Under the pieces are notes generated by a model, which saw nothing but the letters and a program-made list of their open reading frames with translations, had not been told where the DNA came from and searched no databases. From Xanthomonas hortorum pv. cynarae (GTDB taxonomy: Bacteria; Pseudomonadota; Gammaproteobacteria; Xanthomonadales; Xanthomonadaceae): 64,000 nt of DNA. The stretch covers positions 1-64,000 of the forward strand of contig NZ_MDFM01000015.1 of NCBI RefSeq assembly GCF_002939985.1, read 5' to 3'. A program made the position numbers and the translations under genes. The stretch's first letter is position 1, and every line of letters starts with the position of its first letter. This document shows positions 41,986 through 51,357 of this stretch, in pieces.

Positions 41986-43566
41986 TCACCCCAGCCAGCC
42001 GGCGCAGGCGGCTGGCTTGTTCTTGTCCGCGCAACTTGTCTGGGCCTTCTGGCGCAGGCGCGTCAGGACTGCACCGCCAGCCGGGCTCTGCTTGCTCCAC
42101 GTCTTCAACGATGCTCCGACTTCCTCAAAGTGCTCGCGGTTCTCTTGCAGATAGCCATCGGATTGCCGCGTCAGATCCCCGATCACTCGGGTTGCAAGCG
42201 TCTCGATACCGGTGCCGTCATCGGGCCTGAGGCGGATCAGCGCGTCCAGATAGGTCATGCCCCGCTCCACGATGGTCCCCTGGCTACCGGTCGAATCGTA
42301 GGCCTTTTTGAACCATGACAGCGCAGTCTTTGAGTCACCGCGCTGCTCGGCAAGTATGCCCAGGTAGGGCATGTAGTAAGACGGTGTCTTGCTACGCGCC
42401 AACTCGGCCTGCATCAATTGAGCAGATCCTTTGTTATCGCCCACCAGAGCCAACAAGCCGGCAGCACCTGCAATCGTGGATTGACGCTCTTCATCAGTCT
42501 TGGCTTCCGTCACCGCCCATTGAACGCGCTGGTGCACAGTCTTGACGACTGCTGCGGGCAGCGGAGGTGGCGGTGTATTTCTTTCAGGTCTGGCCGGCTG
42601 GCCTTGCGCCAGGCGTGCAAGGTCGATCTCGGCATACGCAGTCCGCAGACGGTCAACAATCGGTAGCGAGGGATCGGCATAGGCCTGCGCCAACGCCTGA
42701 CTGAACTCCCTGGACAATTCTGCACGTTTGCCCGCATCGTCGGTCGCCGCAGCAATCAGCGTGGCGGCACCTCGAACCAGTACATTGAGATTGTTCCGGA
42801 CTTCCGACGGGTCGGAAAGCACCGTTTGCAGCAACGTGTATGTTGCCGGGCTTGCGACGGGCTTCTGTTTTGTGACTAACACTGCCAGCAGCTCGAAGCG
42901 ACGCTGCAAGGCCGGCTGCGGTGCCGCCTTTGCCAATGCAGCAAGCACGCCGGGCGCAGTCTTTGCATCTATCAGCTGGTCGTCCTGTAACCAGCTGTAG
43001 TTGCCGAGAAGGGTCCACTCCTCAGGCTTGAGAGTGTGTGGAGCTTTAAGCGCCCGTTCCAGGATCTGTTTTGTACTTGTGCTGGATTGCGCTGCCACAC
43101 GCAGACTATCGACAAGCTCGGCAGTACTGCTGTCGCCAACCAGCCGCGTGATTTCGCTGCGATCCGGGCGCAGCAAGATAACAGTGGGATACCCCTTGAC
43201 GCCGAAGCGTTCGCCCCAGGTCTGCGCTTCTTCCAGGTCTGCGTCCAGATGCACCGCCACGAATTGCTGCGTCTGCGCGATGAATCCCGGATCCTTGAAT
43301 GTGGTGGCCTTGAGCCGGTTGCACGGTGGGCACCAGATTGCGCCCCAATACAACAGGAGTGGTTTGCCGGCTTTCTTCGCCTCTTCCATGGCTTTTTCTA
43401 CATTTCCCTCATGCCAGTTTATGGCGGGTGCCACTGCTGGCCGCGTCGCTGCTGCGGGCGGCGCGGAGACCGCCGACGGCGTCGATCTTTCGCAGGCCGT
43501 GAGCGCTGCCAGCAAAGCGGAAAGTGCGATGAGCGTGGGGGACGGCGAACGAAACGACAGTGCCAT
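41986..43566 (-). CDS. Thioredoxin-fold lipoprotein
   Basis: A 526-residue protein. The start at 43,566 (MALSFRSPSPTLIALSALLA) gives a lipoprotein signal with lipobox LTAC (Cys23); the longer frame upstream has no family similarity. The thioredoxin-like domain follows (residues ~45-170) with active site WCPPC in GAIWCPPCNRLKATTF and cis-Pro region VKGYPTVILL. The remaining ~350 residues are helical and TPR-like (GNYSWLQDDQLIDAKTAPGV, LGILAEQRGDSKTALSWFKKAYD). It probably acts as a periplasmic disulfide reductase or chaperone of the DsbD-gamma/TlpA class. The C-terminal Ser/Lys-rich end holds two cysteines. Confidence 0.85.
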   Translation of the reverse strand: MALSFRSPSPTLIALSALLAALTACERSTPSAVSAPPAAATRPAVAPAINWHEGNVEKAMEEAKKAGKPLLLYWGAIWCPPCNRLKATTFKDPGFIAQTQQFVAVHLDADLEEAQTWGERFGVKGYPTVILLRPDRSEITRLVGDSSTAELVDSLRVAAQSSTSTKQILERALKAPHTLKPEEWTLLGNYSWLQDDQLIDAKTAPGVLAALAKAAPQPALQRRFELLAVLVTKQKPVASPATYTLLQTVLSDPSEVRNNLNVLVRGAATLIAAATDDAGKRAELSREFSQALAQAYADPSLPIVDRLRTAYAEIDLARLAQGQPARPERNTPPPPLPAAVVKTVHQRVQWAVTEAKTDEERQSTIAGAAGLLALVGDNKGSAQLMQAELARSKTPSYYMPYLGILAEQRGDSKTALSWFKKAYDSTGSQGTIVERGMTYLDALIRLRPDDGTGIETLATRVIGDLTRQSDGYLQENREHFEEVGASLKTWSKQSPAGGAVLTRLRQKAQTSCADKNKPAACAGWLG

Positions 43567-44063
43567 GGGAAGCCTTTGCCTGACTGAGGTTGGCTGAACG
43601 CGTTTGTCTAAAAACACTTCCACGCCTGTAATTTTCTGAAGTGTTGCCTTTTTTGACGTTGCCCAGAGCGGAAGATGCGAACTGCTGTCACGCCGAACGC
43701 ATCGTATGTGGAAAGCGCATGCGCAAGAAGGGGATGACTCGGCCCACCCTTTGGTCAACCCAAAGCCCACCGCTAGCTCATCGAGCGTCTGCAGCAATCA
43801 CTGAGCCTGCTCGACATCCGGCCCTTGACCACCTAGTCATCGGCGGCCGTAAGAACGTCAGCCTGGCGGAAAGGAGATGAGGATCGCGCTGCCTTTCGCA
43901 GCCGCTTCCGGCTACAGTGCCGGGCCGTTTTGGCACGCATTTATTGCTTGCCGGCGATCAGGCCGACGGAGCCGACCTGACACAGCCAACCGGCTGAAAC
44001 GTTGCCAACAAGGCGAGCAGAAAGGACTGCGCGTTGCCGATTTCTTGAAGGAAGTTGCTGTTG

Positions 44064-44747
44064 ATGTTGTTCAGATGTGCGTTGTTTTTTTCGCTTGCGT
44101 TGATTGCTTCATCCGTCTTGGCACAAGAGCTCAGCGGCCGCGCGACGGTGACCGACGGAGACACCATCACCGTCGCTCAAAAGCGCATCCGTCTTTGGGG
44201 CATCGATGCCCCGGAAAGCGCACAGCAGTGCACAGCCAAGGACGGGCGCGCCTGGCCGTGTGGCCGACGCTCAGCCGCAGCGCTGGACAGCCATCTGCTG
44301 GACAAAACCGTGCGTTGTGAACCGCATGACATGGATCGCTATGGAAGGGTCGTTGCGGAGTGCTTCGTCCAGGGACAGTCCCTCAACGGCTGGATGGTTC
44401 GCTCGGGTTGGGCAGTGGCGTATCGCCAATACGCCACTTCCTTCGTTGCAGACGAACGCGTTGCCCAGCAGCAGGAGCGCAACATCTGGAGCGGATCCTT
44501 CCAGATGCCATCGGACTTCCGACGCGCCAAACGCGCGTCATCGGTGAAGGCGTCATCCCACGCATCGACTGTTGTCATCGCGGGTTGCAAGATCAAAGGG
44601 AATATCTCTGGCAAGGGAAAAAAGATTTTCCACATGCCCGGTCAGCGCGACTACGAACGCACCTCCATTGCGACCGCCCGCGGCGAGCGGATGTTCTGCA
44701 GTTCCAGAGAAGCCTTGGAGGCCGGATGGCAGCCGGCAAAACGTTGA
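44064..44747 (+). CDS. Secreted SNase-family nuclease
   Basis: A 227-residue protein with signal peptide (MLFRCALFFSLALIASSVLA|QE). The ATG at 44,064 fits AAGGAAG nine bases upstream; a TTG at 44,055 is the alternative. The staphylococcal-nuclease fold is visible: TVTDGDTITV, IRLWGIDAPE (calcium-binding Asp and first catalytic Arg), and DRYGRVVAECF with the second Arg. The C-terminal ~60 residues carry the conserved CKIKGNIS...KKIFHMPGQRDYE tail typical of a Xanthomonas-type subgroup. It cleaves single- or double-stranded nucleic acid outside the cytoplasm. A diverged 3' copy lies at 1806-2006. A strong terminator follows at 44,865. Confidence 0.88.
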   Translation: MLFRCALFFSLALIASSVLAQELSGRATVTDGDTITVAQKRIRLWGIDAPESAQQCTAKDGRAWPCGRRSAAALDSHLLDKTVRCEPHDMDRYGRVVAECFVQGQSLNGWMVRSGWAVAYRQYATSFVADERVAQQQERNIWSGSFQMPSDFRRAKRASSVKASSHASTVVIAGCKIKGNISGKGKKIFHMPGQRDYERTSIATARGERMFCSSREALEAGWQPAKR

Positions 44748-44864
44748 TGCCGCGTTGTTGCGCAAGCGCAGGCCATCACGCATGGTTGCAGCAAGTAGTG
44801 CCGCAAACAACGGCGTCCAAGCGCCAGCACGCAGTGGCTGGTGCCTCCACCTCGCTTAGCAAAG

Positions 44865-44905
44865 CGGCCCGCTGCAGTGTCACCGCAGCGGGCCGATGTT
44901 TTTTT
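44865..44905 (+). terminator. Strong Rho-independent terminator
   Basis: cggcccgctgc / gcagcgggccg stem, 9-base loop, then atg and seven T. Located ~118 bases after the nuclease stop. Confidence 0.9.
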
Positions 44906-44959
44906 CGGTTTGGCACGGCAGGGGCGCAATGCGGCCCTGCCGTAGCTCGGATGCTCTGA

Positions 44960-45301
44960 TCAGAGCATGTCCGGCGGCGGCGCGGTCGCCTTGGCGTGCT
45001 GCTTGCCACGCGCATGTTCGATGGCGGTGCGCAGCTTGCGCGCGGCGCCGGTGACGGCGGAAGCGGTGGTTTCGGCGCTATTGGTGGCCGCGATCGGCGG
45101 CAGGCCGGCGACGTGTGCCTCGATGCTGCAGGTTCGATCCGCCGCGCCGCCGCGTTGACCGTTTTCATCGCGCAAATGCACTTCGACGCGGGTGATGTCG
45201 TTGGCGAAATGCGCCAGCTGGGCGGAGCAGGTCTTCTCGACATGCTGCACGACAGAGGGGTCATGCGGCACGTGCTTGTCGGTCTGGATCTGAATCTGCA
45301 T
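44960..45301 (-). CDS. HPF/RaiA-like ribosome-associated protein
   Basis: A 113-residue protein similar to the hibernation-promoting factor/RaiA family: the N-terminal QIQIQTDKHVPHDPSVVQHV strand-helix, VEVHLRDENGQRGG (third strand, a family hallmark with HL.D.NG) and CSIEAHVAGLPPIAAT. Proteins of this class bind the 30S decoding centre under stress. This short form lacks the long C-terminal dimerisation domain; the Ala/Lys-rich tail is unlike typical HPF. ATG preceded by GAAGGAGACACTCT. Confidence 0.75.
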   Translation of the reverse strand: MQIQIQTDKHVPHDPSVVQHVEKTCSAQLAHFANDITRVEVHLRDENGQRGGAADRTCSIEAHVAGLPPIAATNSAETTASAVTGAARKLRTAIEHARGKQHAKATAPPPDML

Positions 45302-45613
45302 AGAGTGTCTCCTTCGCGGTCATCCGCTGCGTCTGCCGTAGCGGTGACTCGATTCTGCGACAGCGCACCGTTGCGGCGAGGTGACAAGCTGCACCGCGTT
45401 CATGCGCAGGTCGGGATGGGTGGGGCGTCCATCCCCCCTGCGGCTGCCAGCTGTGCCGCGGCTATCGCGCACGAACCGCCAATCGCGGAGTGCCAGTCCA
45501 CACTGGCGAGCTCTGCCAGACTGAATCCTCACGGCAGCAGCGATCGGCTGTACCCGAAGCAGTGGATTAAGATGCCGTCACTGCGGTAGTCCGCGCTTGT
45601 CCAATGCCTGCCT
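45302..45613. other. Divergent intergenic region
   Basis: About 310 bases between the HPF-like gene (minus) and the MscS-like gene (plus). No ORF with credible features; presumably contains both promoters. No conserved motif noted. Confidence 0.4.
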
Positions 45614-48079
45614 GTGTCTGAATTCCGATTTGCTCTGGGTGCCCATCGCGGCGTGTTGCGGCGTGTGCTGTTGCTGGCTGCGTTATGGATGGTGTGCGTG
45701 GGCGCCGCAGTGGCGCAGGACGACGACACGCTGCTGGAGAACGCGCAGACCCAGCTGGACAGCATGCAGAAGGTGCTGAGCCAGGCCGACACCGGCATGG
45801 ACAAGGCCGATAAGGACCAGCTCGGCAAGCTGACCGACGACGTCACCGGCGCGCAGCGGCAGGCGCAGGATCTGGTCCGCACGCTGGAGCCGCCGCTGAA
45901 GGAGCTCAACGTGCGGCTGGAGGGGCTGGGCGTCGCTCAAAAGAACGAACCGAACGACTTGCGCGAGCAGCGCCAGTCGCTGACCAAGCAGCGCGATCGG
46001 CTGGATGCCGAGTTCAAGCGCGCCACGCTGCTGGTCTCCAATGCCAAGGACCTGGCCGATCGGCTTGAACGCGAACGGGTGCAACGCTTCAGCGTGCAGC
46101 TCTCCACGCGTGTGGCCTCGCCGCTGTCGCCGACATTGTGGAACCAGATCGCACAGCAATGGCCCGACGATCGTGCCCGTCTGCAGGCGCTTTCCGCCAA
46201 GACGGTGCAGATGGTGCAGGCGGGAACTGCAGCCAACGGCGTGGGCGGGCTGATCACCGCCGCCGTGATCACGTTGCTGCTGGCACTCCCGATGCGGATA
46301 TTCCTGCGCCACCTGGGGCGCCGTTACGCAGCCTCGCGTGCGCCCGGCGGACGCCTGCGACGCTCCGGGCTGGCACTGTGGTTCTTGCTGGTCGGTACAC
46401 TGAGCCTTGGAATTGCGGCGTTCGTGCTGGTTGAAGGCATCAGCGCGCTTGGCGAGCTGCCGGACGATCTGGATCAACTGCTGACCGGGTTTGTCGCCGT
46501 CAGTCTGGTGGCCGCCTTCGTCGGTTCGCTCAGTGCAAGTCTGTTGATGAAGCACCAACCCAGCTGGCGCTTGTTTCCGCTGGACGATGCCACCGTCGAT
46601 CGCCTGCGCGTGCATTGCCTGGCTACCGCCGCGGTCATCTGGCTCAGCGGCATGGCCGCAAAGATCAGTGAAGCCGCAGGCAGCAGCCCTGCGCTGACGA
46701 CCGCCACCGATGCGGTCGCCGCGTTGTTGTATGCGGGGTTGATCCTGTCGGCGCTGGCCGGCCTGAGCCTGTCGTTGCGGGCGCAGGCGGCGACTGCGGG
46801 CGCGGTTGATCCCGACAGCGATGCGCCAACGCCGGTGGTGTCGCGGGGCGGCGGCTTCATCGTGCTGATTCGGCTGCTGGGCCATCTGGCGGTGATCTTC
46901 GCCTTGATATCGGCCTTGTTCGGCTACCTCAATCTGGCGTTGTTCGTGGAGCGGCAGATCATCTGGATCACTCTGATCTGCAGCCTGCTCGGTTTGCTGG
47001 TGGTGTTTGCCGACGATCTGATGAGCTGGATGTTCAATCCGGACGGCCGTTTCAGCCGCGCGCTGTCGCATGCGCTGAGCATCGGGAGCGGACGCCTGGT
47101 CCAGCTGGGGCTGCTGCTGTCCGCAGCGACGCGGGTGCTGCTGGTGCTGTTGGGCATCGCAGTGCTACTGACGCCTTATGGAGCCAACATCAATGTGGTG
47201 ACCGGCTGGGCGGAGAACATTACCCACGGCATCCCCATTGGCAAGGAACTGGTGATCACCCCCAGCGATGTGTTCAGGGCGCTGTGTGTGTTCCTGCTCG
47301 GCATGGGGCTGGTGCACGTGGTGCAGCAGTGGCTGCTCAACACCTATTTGCCCAAGACCGAGCTCGATGACGGTGCGCGCAACTCCATCAGTACGGTGGC
47401 GCGCTATCTGGGTTGGCTGATCGTGGCGATCTGGGGCCTGACCGCGCTGGGGCTGGATCTGAAGCGGCTGGCGCTGGTGTTGAGCGCATTGTCGGTGGGT
47501 ATCGGTTTCGGTCTGCAGGCGATCACGCAGAACTTCGTGTCCGGCCTGATCCTGCTGGCCGAGCGGCCGGTAAAGATCGGCGATTGGGTGCGCATTGGTG
47601 ACCAGGAGGGCGATGTGCGCAAGATCAGCGTGCGCGCCACCGAAATTCAAGTAGGCGACCGCTCCACCCTGATCGTGCCCAACTCGGAATTGATCACCAA
47701 AAGCGTGCGCAACATGACGCTGTCCAACCCGATGGGCCGGGTGCAGCTGCAGTTCTCGGTGCCGCTGGAAGCCGAAGTGGGCAAGGTGCGCGACATGTTG
47801 CTGGAACTGTTCGCCGAGCACACCAAGGTGCTGGCCGAGCCGGCGCCGGCGGTGTTCATCGATTCGCTGGCCGGCGGCCACGTCAACTTCAATTCGTTCG
47901 CCTATGTCCGCAGCCCGCGCGATGCATATGGCGTGCGCAGCGAGTTGTTCTTTGCGCTGCTGCAGCGGATGGAAACGGTGGGCATTGCGCTGCAATCGCC
48001 GCAGGAAATTCGTTTCAGCCGTGCGGGCGCGGCGGTGGCGCGCGATGCAGGCGATGGCACGCCTGCATCGGAAGACTGA
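45614..48079 (+). CDS. MscS-family mechanosensitive channel with DUF3772
   Basis: An 821-residue membrane protein. A signal-like N-terminus (to ~residue 35, LLLAALWMVCVGAAVAQ) precedes a periplasmic coiled-coil domain (about 36-200, DUF3772 type), then many membrane segments. The MscS pore region is clear: LVLSALSVGIGFGLQAITQNFVSG, followed by the beta domain LLAERPVKIGDWVRIG and VPNSELITKSVRNMTLSNP. It is a KefA/MscM-sized channel that releases solutes at osmotic downshock. Start is the GTG at 45,614, whose downstream sequence gives a full signal; no strong ribosome-binding site is evident and an internal ATG (MVCVGAAVAQ) is an alternative. Confidence 0.88.
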   Translation: MSEFRFALGAHRGVLRRVLLLAALWMVCVGAAVAQDDDTLLENAQTQLDSMQKVLSQADTGMDKADKDQLGKLTDDVTGAQRQAQDLVRTLEPPLKELNVRLEGLGVAQKNEPNDLREQRQSLTKQRDRLDAEFKRATLLVSNAKDLADRLERERVQRFSVQLSTRVASPLSPTLWNQIAQQWPDDRARLQALSAKTVQMVQAGTAANGVGGLITAAVITLLLALPMRIFLRHLGRRYAASRAPGGRLRRSGLALWFLLVGTLSLGIAAFVLVEGISALGELPDDLDQLLTGFVAVSLVAAFVGSLSASLLMKHQPSWRLFPLDDATVDRLRVHCLATAAVIWLSGMAAKISEAAGSSPALTTATDAVAALLYAGLILSALAGLSLSLRAQAATAGAVDPDSDAPTPVVSRGGGFIVLIRLLGHLAVIFALISALFGYLNLALFVERQIIWITLICSLLGLLVVFADDLMSWMFNPDGRFSRALSHALSIGSGRLVQLGLLLSAATRVLLVLLGIAVLLTPYGANINVVTGWAENITHGIPIGKELVITPSDVFRALCVFLLGMGLVHVVQQWLLNTYLPKTELDDGARNSISTVARYLGWLIVAIWGLTALGLDLKRLALVLSALSVGIGFGLQAITQNFVSGLILLAERPVKIGDWVRIGDQEGDVRKISVRATEIQVGDRSTLIVPNSELITKSVRNMTLSNPMGRVQLQFSVPLEAEVGKVRDMLLELFAEHTKVLAEPAPAVFIDSLAGGHVNFNSFAYVRSPRDAYGVRSELFFALLQRMETVGIALQSPQEIRFSRAGAAVARDAGDGTPASED

Positions 48080-48282
48080 GCTGGCGCGTGCACGCATTGC
48101 GCGGGCATGGGCGCTGCAGCCACGCCTTAGATCAGCTGCTGTACGACTGATCTATCCGCACTGTCGAACTGCTCCAAAATAACCGGGATGTCGATTCTTC
48201 GCGTTGTTTGGATACAGTCAAACGATCAGGTCAAAAAGCCTGGTTAGTCGAGTCGAGTCGAGGGTGCGGTGCCCTCACCGCT

Positions 48283-48350
48283 CGCGGGACACGCCGCAAG
48301 TACGTCCATGTAGGCTCGGTGGCGGCATCCATGCCGCCATACGGTCCCGC
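48283..48350 (+). repeat. 68-bp palindromic repeat unit, copy 1
   Basis: Begins cgcgggacacgccgcaagta and ends tacggtcccgc, so gcgggac/gtcccgc close the unit; an inner palindrome ggcggcatccatgccgcc forms a hairpin. Same unit as 48,525-48,592 in opposite orientation. Looks like a REP/MITE-like intergenic element of the genome. Confidence 0.75.
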
Positions 48351-48524
48351 AATCGGTAAGGGCACCGCACCAGAAAGTTGGTCGGCTGCTTTCTTAACAG
48401 CTTGTTGGTTGCTCGACCTGTATTGGAACGTTGACCGAACGCGCCGTTGTCCGAACAACATGCATCGTGCATTGCTTGCACCATGCACACCGACACTCTC
48501 GACTGGTCCTTGCCCGCTCACCGT

Positions 48525-48592
48525 CGCGGGACCTTACGCGGCATGGATGCCGCGTAAGAGCCTACACGGACGTACTTGCGGCGTGTCCCGCG
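48525..48592 (-). repeat. 68-bp palindromic repeat unit, copy 2 (inverted)
   Basis: Reverse complement of copy 1 with few changes. The inner palindrome is longer here: 11-bp stem ttacgcggcat / atgccgcgtaa at 48,534-48,557. Confidence 0.75.
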
Positions 48593-48875
48593 ATGGTGGG
48601 CGGGCAAGGGCCCTGCAGCCAAGCCAAAGATCATCCGCTCCATAGCTGATCTATCAGCACCGTCCAATCATGTTGTCCAATCGTTTCAAGGCGACCGAGA
48701 TCTCATGGTCTTGAAGTGGCCGACAAAAAACGTCGCGCGCAATTGGCAAAACCAGTGTGGACGGTACGCTCAGAACCGGCATGTACGCGTGGTACATGCC
48801 GCACCGAGCAACCAGCGCTGAGCAGCCGCACCGAGCAACAGCGGCGCACGCCTGATGCCCGTACAGCGCCGCAAC

Positions 48876-50984
48876 TCAGGAGCGGTCTGCGACAGGCGTT
48901 TCCTTGACCAGTGCCAGATCGTCCACGCTGACGTCTTCGGTGTAATCCAGCCAGGCGCGGATTTCCAGGTCCTCCACCGCATGTTCCAGGCCTACCGGCA
49001 TGCGGATGCGTCCCGCCGCATCGGGCACCACCCATTGCTGGGCCAGCACCACCTTGCGCTCGGATGACACCGCTTCCACCCAGAATGCACGCGTGGGCCG
49101 GCGTTTAGCGTACAGCTCCAGCATGTAGCGGCCGGCCTCGGTCTTGCGCGCAGTCTGGGTGAGCATGATCGGCTGACGCACGCGTGGGCGCGGACCTTGC
49201 TGGCTGGCATCCAATGGCGCATCGACAGCAATGCCACGGGTCAGGTCCGGGTCCCGATACAGCTTCATGCTCTGCTGGCGATCGACCACCAGCGCGCACC
49301 AATTGCCATCGGCTGAGCCGTCTTCGAATGCCGTGCAGCGGTCCACATACGCCAGCGTGCCTTCGGTATGGGTGCGATCGAACTGGCGCGAAGTGTTTTC
49401 CAGATACACCGTTTTCAGATTGGTGTCCTCGTCGTATTCCAGCAGCACCGGCGGGCGTACCTGCTGCACGCCCACCACCACATCGCCATTGCCGTTGATG
49501 CGCAGCATGCGTGTGCTGCGCCCGGTCCATAGCGTGCGTGCGTAGGCCAGATAACGCGGGTAGTCCTTGCCGCTGTCGCGACTGGCCGCCGCGCTGGCGC
49601 TGGGTGGGGCATCGCTGGCCAGCAGCGAACGGCCGAAGCCCAGCGTGCGCATGCCCGGTTCCAGCAATTGCAGCAGCGTTGCGCCTGAATCCAGTGTGCT
49701 GCCGGTGCGCGTGACCACTTGCTGCGGCGCGATGTCCTTGCCCAGGAACAGCAGCAGGTTTTCGCGCTTCTGCTTGGCGAGTACATCGCTGAGATCGTTG
49801 GGCATCGCCAGGTGATCGGAGGCGATCACGATGATGGTGTTCTTGCCGTAGCGGCTGTTGCGAATGCGCGCGACCAGCTCACCGATCAACCGATCGCTGC
49901 ACTTGATCGCATGCAACAAACCGATGTCGCCCAGCGCGCTGTCGTAGTGCTGGCCCTTGCATGCCAGTGGCAAGTGCCCGGCAGGATGGTGGGTGTCCAT
50001 GGTCAGCGTGGTGAGCATGAACGGCTGACCGGCGCGCGACAGCGTCTGGAAGCTGTCCCAGGCATCGTCCAGCAGCACATCGTCGTGCACGCCCCAGGCG
50101 GAAAAGTGTTTCGGCGCCACGCCCTTGTCGTGGAAGTAGCTCACATCGTGCACCACATCGAAGCCATGGCTAGACAGAAAACTGCCCTTGCCGGCAAAGC
50201 TGGCATCGGCGCCGCCGACATAGTGATTGCGGTAGCCCTGATCCTTGAGATAGTCGCCCAGGCAGCGCGCCTCGGGCAGAAACAGGCCCATGCGGCCCAT
50301 GCTGTTTTCATCGCCGGGCGCGGTGGTCAGCGGCACGCCGCACATCGAGGCGACCATGCCGGCAATGGTCCAGCCGCTGCCTTCGGTGGAGGTGAGGTTG
50401 CGCACGTCCACCGCCTCGGTGGCCAGCGCGCGCAGGTTCGGCATCAGGCCGGGAAACACGTCTTCATCGAAGTAGGTGCGTTCCAGGCTTTCGCCGTAGA
50501 TCCACACGATGTTCTTGCGCTTCTGCAACGGCTGCTGCGGGACCAGATATTCCGGCACCACGGTGGCGTAATCCACCGTGCGCAACTGGTAGTACAGGCG
50601 TTTGCCATCGCGATACAGCGGGCTGACCGCGATGCTGACCAGCAACATCGTCACGAACGCAGAGAACACCGCACCACCACCGCGCGGGCGACGGAAACGC
50701 CGCACCTTGAGCAGCACCAGCGGGCTGAGCGACAGCAGCACCATGCCGATGAACACGGCGATATAGCCGGAAAAATCGCTGACCCCGGCGCCGTCCATAT
50801 CGGCGCGCAAGTGGTACAGCGTTGCGGCGTTGATGCCATCGCCACTGAGCCGGTCGACCAGGCCCCAGGCGCTAAGCAGCAGCAACAGCAACGACAGTAG
50901 GCCAGCCTTCAACCACGCCAGACGCGGCGAGGCGACCAACAACCAAAGCAACAGCAACAACGAGAACAACAACATCCAATGCAT
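48876..50984 (-). CDS. opgB: OpgB-like phosphoglycerol transferase
   Basis: A 702-residue protein. Start ATG at 50,984 (MHWMLLFSLLLLLWLLV), giving 3-4 N-terminal membrane segments (within the first ~120 residues) before the periplasmic sulfatase-fold domain; the longer frame upstream is non-homologous. Motifs: IVWIYGESLERTYFDE (metal Glu), TEGSGWTIAGMVASMCGVPL (catalytic Thr region), TMDTHHPAG and IIVIASDHLAMPND (metal Asp-His), all typical of the LTA-synthase/MdoB family. It transfers phosphoglycerol from phosphatidylglycerol to periplasmic glucans. The C-terminal ~200 residues form an extra soluble domain as in MdoB. Osmoregulated glucans of Xanthomonas are a known context for it. Confidence 0.85.
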   Translation of the reverse strand: MHWMLLFSLLLLLWLLVASPRLAWLKAGLLSLLLLLLSAWGLVDRLSGDGINAATLYHLRADMDGAGVSDFSGYIAVFIGMVLLSLSPLVLLKVRRFRRPRGGGAVFSAFVTMLLVSIAVSPLYRDGKRLYYQLRTVDYATVVPEYLVPQQPLQKRKNIVWIYGESLERTYFDEDVFPGLMPNLRALATEAVDVRNLTSTEGSGWTIAGMVASMCGVPLTTAPGDENSMGRMGLFLPEARCLGDYLKDQGYRNHYVGGADASFAGKGSFLSSHGFDVVHDVSYFHDKGVAPKHFSAWGVHDDVLLDDAWDSFQTLSRAGQPFMLTTLTMDTHHPAGHLPLACKGQHYDSALGDIGLLHAIKCSDRLIGELVARIRNSRYGKNTIIVIASDHLAMPNDLSDVLAKQKRENLLLFLGKDIAPQQVVTRTGSTLDSGATLLQLLEPGMRTLGFGRSLLASDAPPSASAAASRDSGKDYPRYLAYARTLWTGRSTRMLRINGNGDVVVGVQQVRPPVLLEYDEDTNLKTVYLENTSRQFDRTHTEGTLAYVDRCTAFEDGSADGNWCALVVDRQQSMKLYRDPDLTRGIAVDAPLDASQQGPRPRVRQPIMLTQTARKTEAGRYMLELYAKRRPTRAFWVEAVSSERKVVLAQQWVVPDAAGRIRMPVGLEHAVEDLEIRAWLDYTEDVSVDDLALVKETPVADRS

Positions 50985-51357
50985 GCGGCAGCGTCCGTGG
51001 GGGGATGATGCGAGCGCGTACCGGACGCCTTGCTCGCCTGTCCTGTGCGCCACCTGCAATGTGACACCCGGATGACGGACTATGCCGCGCTGAAGCTGAC
51101 TGAAATGTTTGCTGGAGTCGAGCGCCTGCCGCAACGCGGCGCAGCGTGCGCGCTGACGATCACCTGGTCGCGGTGGCGCTCGCTGGAGATTCGCGGTCTC
51201 TGCATTCCGCACCTGGCGTGCTTCTCGCACATAGGCGACGTCTCGATAGCGCCACATCGCTCCACCGCTGGACGCGGCGGTCTTGGCAAGCGACGCCGGG
51301 CGGAGCCATGTCGCGCCCGGGTGCGCTCCTACGCATGTGTGTGGTTTGTGCGTGGCG
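50985..51357. other. Intergenic region, ~370 bp
   Basis: Contains upstream sequence of opgB. A few GC-rich inverted repeats (e.g. around 51,285-51,320) may form hairpins. No gene seen. Confidence 0.4.

Larger units (their letters stand above)
48080..48875. other. Intergenic region with inverted palindromic repeats
   Basis: About 800 bases without a credible gene. It contains two copies of a 68-base palindromic unit in opposite orientation (listed separately) and outer segments that are also alike (gactgatctatccgcactgtc near 48,147 and agctgatctatcagcaccgtcc near 48,643). Confidence 0.6.

Noticed and set aside
45683-47071. Long minus-strand open frame opposite the MscS gene
   Set aside because: Antisense shadow of a GC-rich gene; product is Gln/His/Arg-rich and the plus-strand protein is clearly conserved.
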